The position numbers were made by a program, and so were the translations under genes. Below are positions 54,126 to 64,000 of a stretch of DNA of 64,000 nt, piece after piece. Each line of letters starts with the position of its first letter. The stretch's first letter is position 1. Source of the DNA: an uncultured Sunxiuqinia sp. (GTDB taxonomy: Bacteria > Bacteroidota > Bacteroidia > Bacteroidales > Prolixibacteraceae); assembly GCF_963678245.1 (NCBI RefSeq), contig NZ_OY782777.1, positions 1 to 64,000 on the forward strand, written 5' to 3'. The notes beneath the pieces were generated by a model, which saw only the letters and a list, made by a program, of their open reading frames with translations, did not search any database and was not told the origin of the DNA.

Positions 54126-54327
54126 CGATATGATAAAAGAATAGCTGTTGGTTCAAAAACTAATGGAGATCTTGGGAAACAAATTTGGCGGTAACGTATG
54201 TCCTACTTAACTGTTGGTTGTTGAGTGAGTTCGATTTTTGTTAGCGGAGAGGAGGGCAGCGTGATATTTCCCGGTTTTTTTTTCGCTTAACAGGAACTAT
54301 CTTTAGGCCTCTAAAAAAAATACAATT

Positions 54328-55248
54328 ATGGCGATTACGGCATTTCGCGGGATGAATCCCTGGTCTCAGTTTATTTTTGCTGCTTTCATTATTCTGGTTT
54401 CTTTTCTGCTGGTGTTTGTACTTTCAATTTTAGCTGTTGTTCCGGTTATTGGAGTTTCTGGTATTACGGATGGACTATCCGGCGAGAATCTCTCCGATCC
54501 ATCAACAATCGCATTGTTAAAGTACTTTCAGGTGGTACAGTCTGTTGGGCTTTTTGTGTTGCCGCCGCTAGTTATCGCTTATTTGTACGACGGAAATATT
54601 GTTTCTTATTTGAATTTAAGGCAGAAAATCGATACCCAGAGCATTATTTTGGGATTGCTGGCTGTTTTAGCTGCCGGACCTTTGGTGGGCTTTTTAGGCG
54701 AGTTGAATCAGCAAATGACCTTTCCGGAGTCGATGGCTGGATTTGAAAACTGGATGCGCACCATGGAAGATAGCGCAACCGAAATGATTGATCGGTTTAT
54801 TCAGGTAGAAACTGTTTGGGGATTGCTATTCAACCTTTTTATGATTGCTGTAATTCCTGCCATTGGTGAAGAGTTATTATTTCGTGGAGTGATTCAGAAA
54901 ATTTTCACTCAAATGACCAAAAACTATCATTGGGGAATCTGGATTTCAGCGTTTGTGTTTAGTGCCTTGCACATGCAGTTTTACGGCTTTTTACCACGCA
55001 TGCTACTTGGTGGATTATTTGGCTATTTGCTGGTTTACTCGGGCTCTCTCTGGCTGCCAATACTGGCTCATTTTTTTAATAATGCAATTGGAGTGTTAGC
55101 TCTGCATAGCGAGCAGGGGAGTGAAACGGTTGAAGCAATTAATCAGTATTCCGATTCGTATGGCAGTTCAGCCGGCTTGGCCATTGTCGGTATAGTCCTG
55201 TCTGTTTTGTTGTTGTACCTTTTAAAAAAGAAGCCTTTTGCTAGTTAA
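54328..55248 (+). CDS. CPBP family intramembrane glutamic endopeptidase
   Basis: Polytopic membrane protease of 306 aa with about eight helices. The CPBP/Abi core is in the C-terminal half: motif 1 EELLFRG (about residue 185), motif 2 FSALHMQFYG (about 210) and motif 3 HFFNNAIG (about 248). These supply the catalytic Glu and metal or general-base His residues of the Rce1-like fold. Members process prenylated or immunity-related peptides; the substrate here is unknown. Its 3' end overlaps the convergent next gene by 8 bp. Confidence 0.9.
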   Translation: MAITAFRGMNPWSQFIFAAFIILVSFLLVFVLSILAVVPVIGVSGITDGLSGENLSDPSTIALLKYFQVVQSVGLFVLPPLVIAYLYDGNIVSYLNLRQKIDTQSIILGLLAVLAAGPLVGFLGELNQQMTFPESMAGFENWMRTMEDSATEMIDRFIQVETVWGLLFNLFMIAVIPAIGEELLFRGVIQKIFTQMTKNYHWGIWISAFVFSALHMQFYGFLPRMLLGGLFGYLLVYSGSLWLPILAHFFNNAIGVLALHSEQGSETVEAINQYSDSYGSSAGLAIVGIVLSVLLLYLLKKKPFAS

Positions 55249-55975
55249 AGCTTAGGTTTGTCTGGAGCTTTTCAGCTTCCATTTTTTTTAATTCTGATTG
55301 TCTAAAAACATAAACTAGACCATATTCCTGTGCTTTTTCACGCCGTTGTTCTGCAGGGAGATCGGAAAAGTTTTCTTCTATCTGATTCCATAGATCCTGA
55401 ATGAGGGTATCGGCATCTTCGCGCATTTCTTTCACTTTTAGGGTGGCACGGTCTACATTGTTTTGCAGTATTTTTTGGTGATGAAAAGCATCTTTAAAAT
55501 TTTCGTAGTGAACTTTTACCAATGCGATAGACGGACTATAAATGGCGCTTCCACCCTGCATGCAACGTTTTTGCTCACCAGCAATAATGCGCTCGCCCCA
55601 AGCCAAGATATCTTTTTCAAGATTTAATGGTGGGATTTTAGCTGAATTCGCTTGCATGCCATAAAACTCGCGGACTTCAGGTTTCATTTCTTCACGAAGA
55701 ATCGCGAAATTCAGCACTTGTACAAAGTGCGAAAGGTAAAGCTTGGCCTTTTTGAAAATGGTGCCATACTCGTTGGATCTGTCAAACTGTATTTGCTTGC
55801 TCGCTTGTAGCTGACGAATGGAGTTTGATAGTCGAGGATATAGGGTTTGAATTTTTTCGAGTGTTAAGGCATCAAATGCCAGCTCACTAAATGCAGTACG
55901 TTTTCCTTTCTCCAGCGCCATTTCAATGGCTTTCATCCTCGCTTGGTCTGTGTTTGGCAATCTCCGGTATGGCAT
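55241..55975 (-). CDS. Conserved hypothetical, helical cytoplasmic protein
   Basis: Protein of 244 aa without signal peptide or membrane segment, mostly helical and charged. The family is not recognised. Visible features: MPYRRLPNTDQARMKAIEMA at the start, a central ILAWGERIIAGEQKRCMQGG, and a Glu/Lys-rich end with EIEENFSDLP-like and QSELKKMEAEKLQ coiled-coil stretches. The look is that of a Bacteroidota-specific housekeeping protein, but no function is offered. Confidence 0.65.
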   Translation of the reverse strand: MPYRRLPNTDQARMKAIEMALEKGKRTAFSELAFDALTLEKIQTLYPRLSNSIRQLQASKQIQFDRSNEYGTIFKKAKLYLSHFVQVLNFAILREEMKPEVREFYGMQANSAKIPPLNLEKDILAWGERIIAGEQKRCMQGGSAIYSPSIALVKVHYENFKDAFHHQKILQNNVDRATLKVKEMREDADTLIQDLWNQIEENFSDLPAEQRREKAQEYGLVYVFRQSELKKMEAEKLQTNLSFN

Positions 55976-56157
55976 AAGATATTTTTTTGCTTAGTACGAA
56001 GATATGAAATCAGCAAGTGCTGATTGGTGCCTTCGCACTAAAACTAATCAACAGGTAGTTGTTTAAAAGTCAATAGGAGTGGGCTGTTCGGCGATATTTT
56101 TCCAATATCAACCTACGATACTTAAAAAATAGTGATGTGGTTGAAAGTTTTGAACAG

Positions 56158-57150
56158 CTATTTCGACACTTCAAGCATACGGATAATTGGCACTTTTGCT
56201 TTTTCGATAACTTCAGGAGAAAGCTGTACTTCGGGCTGTTCGTGTTTCATGCAGATGTAAAGTTTCTGCAAGCTGTTCAGCTTCATGTAGGAGCAATCGC
56301 TGCATGCGCAAGTTTCGTCTGTTGAAGGAGCGGGAATGAATAGTTTATCGGGGCAAGCTTTTTGCATTTGGTGGAGGATTCCACTTTCAGTTGCTACAAT
56401 AAATTTTTTGGAATCGCTTTCCTGAACGAAATTAAGCAACGAGCTGGTTGATCCAATGTGTTTGGCCAGTAACAAAACCGGCTTTTCACATTCGGGGTGT
56501 GCAATAAACTCGGCATCCGGATGTTCATCCATCAACTTGATGATCCGTTCAATCGAGAATTTCTCATGAACCATGCAAGCGCCGTCCCAAAGCACCATAT
56601 CTCGGCCGGTAAGGCTATTGATGTAGTTCCCCAGATTTTTATCCGGTGCAAAAATCAGCTTCGCATCTTTTGGGAAGCTTTCCACGATTTTTTCGGCATT
56701 GGATGAAGTACAAACAACATCGGTCATTGTTTTTAAGTCGGCGGTACAATTGATGTATGAAATGACTTTATGATCGGGATATTTGGCTTTAAACTCAGCG
56801 AACTTTTCAGCAGGAGCTGATTCTGCCAGTGAGCACCCGGCTTTTAAGTCGGGCAGGATAACTTTTTTAGATGGATTGATAATCTTGGCGGTTTCGGCCA
56901 TAAAATGAACACCAACAAATACAATGATGTCGGCTTCTGTTGTTGCGGCGGCTTGCGCCAGTTGTAGGCTATCTCCTACGAAGTCGGCAATATCTTGAAG
57001 GTCGCCTTCAACATAGAAATGACTTAAAATGACGGCATTTTTTTCCTTCTTCAGTCGATTGATTTCTTCGACCAATTTCAGTTTCGGATCGATTTTTTCA
57101 TCAATGAAACCATTTTTCTCCAACATCTCCTGTATCAATAGCTTTTCCAT
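56158..57150 (-). CDS. nadA: Quinolinate synthase
   Basis: 4Fe-4S enzyme of 330 aa that condenses iminoaspartate with dihydroxyacetone phosphate in NAD synthesis. The ATG at 57148-57150 ([10 protein letters not shown]) is preferred to a TTG two codons upstream. Family segments include [48 protein letters not shown] and [16 protein letters not shown]; the three cluster-binding cysteines are expected among these. nadB and nadC are not next to it. A -7 box (57183-57190, TAATTTTG on this strand) lies 33 bp upstream. Confidence 0.96.
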   Translation of the reverse strand: MEKLLIQEMLEKNGFIDEKIDPKLKLVEEINRLKKEKNAVILSHFYVEGDLQDIADFVGDSLQLAQAAATTEADIIVFVGVHFMAETAKIINPSKKVILPDLKAGCSLAESAPAEKFAEFKAKYPDHKVISYINCTADLKTMTDVVCTSSNAEKIVESFPKDAKLIFAPDKNLGNYINSLTGRDMVLWDGACMVHEKFSIERIIKLMDEHPDAEFIAHPECEKPVLLLAKHIGSTSSLLNFVQESDSKKFIVATESGILHQMQKACPDKLFIPAPSTDETCACSDCSYMKLNSLQKLYICMKHEQPEVQLSPEVIEKAKVPIIRMLEVSK

Positions 57151-57182
57151 CTTCAATACTCCTTTTTTCAGAATCGTGGGCG

Positions 57183-57190
57183 CAAAATTA
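57183..57190 (-). promoter_or_regulatory. Candidate -7 box for nadA
   Basis: Reads TAATTTTG on the minus strand (TAnnTTTG), 32 bp before the start codon. No -33 element identified. Confidence 0.35.
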
Positions 57191-57280
57191 AGAATTCCTC
57201 TAAAAAAACAGATAACAATCTTTAAATGTTTTGATTTTGAAGATGTCAGACTGTGTTATTAACAATCTGATTAAACTAAG

Positions 57281-57314
57281 AATCCCCGTCAAAACTACAG
57301 TTTTGACGGGGATT
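57281..57314 (-). terminator. Long hairpin terminator after the GH2 gene
   Basis: A perfect 15-bp stem (57281-57295 with 57300-57314) around a TACA loop lies 55 bp past the GH2 stop. The T tract on the minus strand is weak (CTTAGTTTAAT), but the stem is among the strongest in the window. Confidence 0.75.
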
Positions 57315-57368
57315 ATCTAATTAGTAGATCGTTTATATTAATTAATGTCGATGAAGACTTTTTGGTTC

Positions 57369-60662
<3,294 letters not shown>

Positions 60663-60753
60663 TTAAAAATATTTTTTAAAAGCAAGGGAAAAAATTCTTT
60701 GGAGAATACGAATAATCTTTTTAGAAACATGTAGAAGAGGATTTTGGAAACAA

Positions 60754-60785
60754 AAAACCTGTGAAGTGAGCTTCACAGGTTTTTA
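60754..60785 (-). terminator. Terminator of the Oar-like receptor gene
   Basis: A perfect 13-bp stem (60754-60766 with 60771-60783) with a TGAG loop has T-rich sequence on both sides, so it could work in either direction. It lies 62 bp after the receptor stop. Confidence 0.88.
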
Positions 60786-60846
60786 TTCATGTAATAATAT
60801 AAATGCCAACCTGGTTTAGGTCGAACTTATTTTTTGTTTTCTAATC

Positions 60847-63800
60847 TTAGAAAATATATCTCATTGTAAATTGTGCCTGCCAGAGTGAACTTGATATGCC
60901 AGAATCATCCAAATACCAAGGTTCAAATTTATTTGGGCTTGGGCTTTTGTATGAGAATGTTGGTACCGTTTTGTCTCCGGTACTTGGATCAGCGACTAAT
61001 TTCTCAAATTTGATTAGTCCAATGTTGTTGTTTGAGGTCGTATACATACGTCCCCAGTCTTTGTTTATCAAGTTTCCTACATTGAAAATGTCTAATCCAA
61101 ACTGAAGGGTTTGTTTTCTGTCTGCTAAATTTACCCAGATGTCCTGTACTACTTTCATGTCAAAAATATTGGTCCATGGAGTTCTGGAAGCGTTTCTTTC
61201 TGCATATTCACCTCTGTGTTTGCTAAGGTAATCATCCTGTGCGATGAATTCATCTAAAGCAGCCCATTGTGTTGGATCAACCAGGTTGATATCGTCTTGA
61301 TTTATTGGAATGTACATTAGTTCTGGTCCTTTGTATGCTTCACTGGTAAAGTCTCCATAGTAATCATCGTAAATGTAGGAGAAACGGCTTCCATCCTGTC
61401 CGTTATAAAACAAAGAGACAGTTGTTTTTAGGTGCTTCAACCATTCTTTGTGGTAGGTTAACGAAGCGGTAACTCTTGATCCCATGTCGAAAATTGAATT
61501 TCCTACTTGGGCTTCGTTTCTTGGAACTGGACTAGATACCAGGTAGTTCCATTGCGAAGAGTTTTGAGAGCTTGTTCCGTCAAAAACCGATTCTGCTCTT
61601 CCATATGAGTAAGAAAGGTTCGCATCTAAACCAATGTCAAAGCGTTTGGTAAGGGTCGCGGTAATGTTATAGGTGTATCCTTCATTTGTGTTGTCTCCCA
61701 GCATGATTTGACCGTATTCTGTATCAATACCATTCCTATATGTTTTGTATAACGGGCGGTTGTCTCCAGTTCCGGTTGCTCGTCCCCAGGCTGGCTTCAC
61801 GTTCACATCTTTCCAAAGTACATTGTTGATGGTTTTGGTGTACATTAGGTCTAAAGTTCCAATAATTCCACCAGGCAACTTTTGGTCAACTGCGATGTTT
61901 CCTCTTAACATTTGAGGATATTTAAAATCTTTGGCATATAGGTCAATCTGACTACCTGAAGGTGCATCTGATCCGCCTTTTTCCTGAGTTTTCCAGTCTG
62001 GATTAAAAGTAATATTGTCGTATTTTTTGTATTCGCCGATAACCATTCCATTATTGGTGTACGAGCCGGCAGGCCATACAAATGGAATACGTGAAGTGAA
62101 GATTCCAACACCACCGCGAAGTTGAGTTGTTTTGTCTCCGTTTACGTCCCAGTTGAAACCAACACGTGGAGACCACATGATATTTCCTGAAGGCATTTTT
62201 CCCGCTTGTGCACCTTTCATATCGTAGTATTGTTCCAATTTAGGAATCGTAGTCGAATTAAAGCCAGGTCGTGCGATTGGGTCATTGTTTAAAAAGTATA
62301 CGTCTGCACGCAATCCGGCGGTAATTTTCAAGTCTTTGTTCACCTGAATTTCATCTTGGATAAACAAGCCTAATTGTATTGCGTTGAAATCGGCAGCAGC
62401 AGCTGATCCGTCGCCACGAATATCATCAATTAATGAATAGCCAATATTGTAATAAGATGGAGTTCCGTTTAAAAAGTCATCGGTACTATCAAAGCTATAG
62501 TCTCCAAATGCTTTTCTCATAAACATGTTGTAAATAGAATAGAATTCATTATGTGTACCTATAGTCCAAGTATTTTTACCGGAGTACAACTGAACATTGT
62601 CGGTAATAGTAAGAATGGACTGTTTGAGTTGGTTTCCACTTGAATAGACTTCCGATCCAGCATGGATTTTACCACTTCCATCACTAATTGTTATGCCCGG
62701 GAAATTTTCTCCCATTGGTGCACGATCATCGAATACGTGTGTGTAGCCAATCTTCAGGTTGTTCGACCACTTATCGTTAAATCGGCTGTTAAACTCAAGA
62801 GCCGAAGCATTTGTGGTTGATGGGAAAAGAACTCCAGTATTGGCAAAGTAAATATTGTTTGAATTTGAAGAACTTGGTGACGAGCTTTCTCCTTTTGTGT
62901 ACTGGTGGCGAACCATTAAACTGTGTTTGTCGCTAATGTTCCAGTTCAATTTCACCAAGAATTTTTCACCATCTAGTTTTGATTTTACATCTCCATAAGC
63001 ACCGGCGTCGTAGCTATAGCCCTGTAATTTGTCGTAAATTTGATCGAGAGTAGCTTTATCAGAATCTCCTCGGTAGTCGCTAAAGTTGAATGGCTTTGGA
63101 GTTTCATCACGTTGGATTTCAGCATTCGCAAATATGAAAAGTTTGTTTTTGATGATTGGAGCACCAACAGTAAAACCATATTGTTTTGCTGAGAAATCAG
63201 CCAGCTTTTCGCGTTTATCGACATCTCCAGGTGTTTTCCCTGCAAGACTTTCATTTCTTACTTTGTAGTAAACTGATCCTTTTACTTCGTTGGTTCCTCT
63301 TTTGGTAACAGCGTTAATACCACCACCGGCAAAACCACTCTGGCGAACATCAAAAGGTGCAATTACAACTTGGAACTGATCAATTGCCTCAACACTGATT
63401 GGTGAAACTCCAGCTTGACCACCGTTCATTCCATTTGCAGCTAACCCAAAAACATCGTTATTTACAGTTCCATCAATCATCAGAGAGTTGTAGCGGTTAT
63501 TACCTCCGGCGATTGACATACCTTCTCCGTTAGCGTTTGCCTGTGGTGTTAAACGTAAGAAGTCGTTCAGATTTCCTGTTAAAGTAGGGAGGTTTTCTAG
63601 TTGCTCCCTGTTGATTACGGTTTCAGCTCCTGTTCGGTTACCATCAAATAAGTCATGTTTATCAATACCAGACCCCATAACCATAATTTCAGGTATCTCC
63701 AGGTTATCAGGAGTTAGCTTGATATTAATCTTGTAGCTTTGTCCTAGTGCTAGATAAACTCCCTCTTCGGTGAATGAGTGAAATCCAATAAAAGATACTT

Positions 63801-64000
63801 TAATCGTGTAAGGCCCTCCAACTGTTAAGTTAGGTAATCTAAAAAGTCCTTCTTGATTTGTCACTGTCCCGTTTTGTGTTCCAGTGGGGTTGTGAAGAAC
63901 TACAACAGAGGCTCCGGGAAGAGCTTCTCCATTTTGATCGCTAACAGAACCGTTTATTTCTGCCGTCGTGAGTCCCTGTGAAAAGACCACTAGCGAACTA
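60847..64000 (-). CDS. TonB-dependent receptor, Oar-like (partial, N-terminus beyond window)
   Basis: Outer-membrane TonB-dependent protein; 1050 codons lie in the window and the frame stays open to the edge, where SSLVVFSQG looks like the end of a signal peptide. A start at 63990 would be a GTG inside that peptide and is rejected. A CarboxypepD_reg-like domain (VSDQNGEALPGASVVVLHNP) is followed by a plug with GGNNRYNSLMIDGTVNNDVF and FAGGGINAVTKRGTNEVKGS, typical of Oar/OmpA-like receptors rather than SusC, then a barrel ending in FTMRYIF. No SusD partner follows. Substrate unknown. Confidence 0.9.
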   Translation of the reverse strand, partial: SSLVVFSQGLTTAEINGSVSDQNGEALPGASVVVLHNPTGTQNGTVTNQEGLFRLPNLTVGGPYTIKVSFIGFHSFTEEGVYLALGQSYKINIKLTPDNLEIPEIMVMGSGIDKHDLFDGNRTGAETVINREQLENLPTLTGNLNDFLRLTPQANANGEGMSIAGGNNRYNSLMIDGTVNNDVFGLAANGMNGGQAGVSPISVEAIDQFQVVIAPFDVRQSGFAGGGINAVTKRGTNEVKGSVYYKVRNESLAGKTPGDVDKREKLADFSAKQYGFTVGAPIIKNKLFIFANAEIQRDETPKPFNFSDYRGDSDKATLDQIYDKLQGYSYDAGAYGDVKSKLDGEKFLVKLNWNISDKHSLMVRHQYTKGESSSPSSSNSNNIYFANTGVLFPSTTNASALEFNSRFNDKWSNNLKIGYTHVFDDRAPMGENFPGITISDGSGKIHAGSEVYSSGNQLKQSILTITDNVQLYSGKNTWTIGTHNEFYSIYNMFMRKAFGDYSFDSTDDFLNGTPSYYNIGYSLIDDIRGDGSAAAADFNAIQLGLFIQDEIQVNKDLKITAGLRADVYFLNNDPIARPGFNSTTIPKLEQYYDMKGAQAGKMPSGNIMWSPRVGFNWDVNGDKTTQLRGGVGIFTSRIPFVWPAGSYTNNGMVIGEYKKYDNITFNPDWKTQEKGGSDAPSGSQIDLYAKDFKYPQMLRGNIAVDQKLPGGIIGTLDLMYTKTINNVLWKDVNVKPAWGRATGTGDNRPLYKTYRNGIDTEYGQIMLGDNTNEGYTYNITATLTKRFDIGLDANLSYSYGRAESVFDGTSSQNSSQWNYLVSSPVPRNEAQVGNSIFDMGSRVTASLTYHKEWLKHLKTTVSLFYNGQDGSRFSYIYDDYYGDFTSEAYKGPELMYIPINQDDINLVDPTQWAALDEFIAQDDYLSKHRGEYAERNASRTPWTNIFDMKVVQDIWVNLADRKQTLQFGLDIFNVGNLINKDWGRMYTTSNNNIGLIKFEKLVADPSTGDKTVPTFSYKSPSPNKFEPWYLDDSGISSSLWQAQFTMRYIF

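Overview
The window looks like the chromosome of a free-living, polysaccharide-degrading member of the Bacteroidota. A Marinilabiliales/Prolixibacteraceae-type organism is my guess; the sequence does not prove the family. The reasons are three SusC/Oar-type TonB-dependent receptors, two SusD lipoproteins, type IX secretion (T9SS) C-terminal tails on secreted enzymes, an ECF-sigma/FecR pair, a GldA-like ATPase, the long form of IspG, and TAnnTTTG -7 boxes in front of many genes. No rRNA, tRNA, CRISPR array, insertion sequence or prophage was seen.

Region by region. 1-2.6 kb: PiT-type phosphate permease (cut by the window edge), divergent from a PhoR/PhoB-like two-component pair. 2.6-6.7 kb: SPOR-like lipoprotein, PAP2-like membrane protein, sigma-54 (rpoN) and asnS. 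6.9-8.1 kb: secreted serine hydrolase of the beta-lactamase/PBP fold. 8.3-18.7 kb (minus strand): ECF sigma, FecR anti-sigma, SusC with an N-terminal STN signalling domain, SusD and two surface lipoproteins (DUF4959/5126/5000-like and DUF4998-like). 19.2-22.8 kb (plus strand, divergent): cytoplasmic Gfo/Idh/MocA oxidoreductase, TIM-barrel isomerase/epimerase and a Tat-exported Gfo/Idh/MocA oxidoreductase. Together these form a glycan or glycoside uptake locus with no recognisable glycoside hydrolase.

23.1-23.9 kb: mtnN nucleosidase. 24.0-42.1 kb: a complete beta-glucan (laminarin-type) utilisation locus. A membrane-spanning propeller/Y_Y_Y/HTH regulator is followed by SusC, SusD, a PKD-type surface binding lipoprotein, GH3, GH5 with CBM6-like modules, a lipid-anchored GH16, a GH128-like enzyme with CBM6 and T9SS tail (split by a -1 frameshift), and a T9SS-secreted GH16. 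The implied order is extracellular endo-cleavage, SusCD import, then periplasmic finishing by GH3.

42.2-57.2 kb is mostly housekeeping or accessory: HAD phosphatase, ispG, gldA-like ATPase, a truncated GT2, a large MG2 plus TonB-plug protein without a barrel, a methyltransferase, a TauE/SafE permease, a Trp-rich repeat protein, a DUF1232 protein, dusB, an unrecognised secreted protein in an AT-rich stretch, a CPBP protease, a coiled-coil protein and nadA. 57.4-64 kb: a lipoprotein GH2 beta-galactosidase and an Oar-like TonB receptor whose N-terminus lies beyond the window.

Several starts are moved downstream of the longest ORF because the longer form uses TTG/GTG, runs through a TAnnTTTG box, or masks a signal peptide. 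Each case is noted in its entry.
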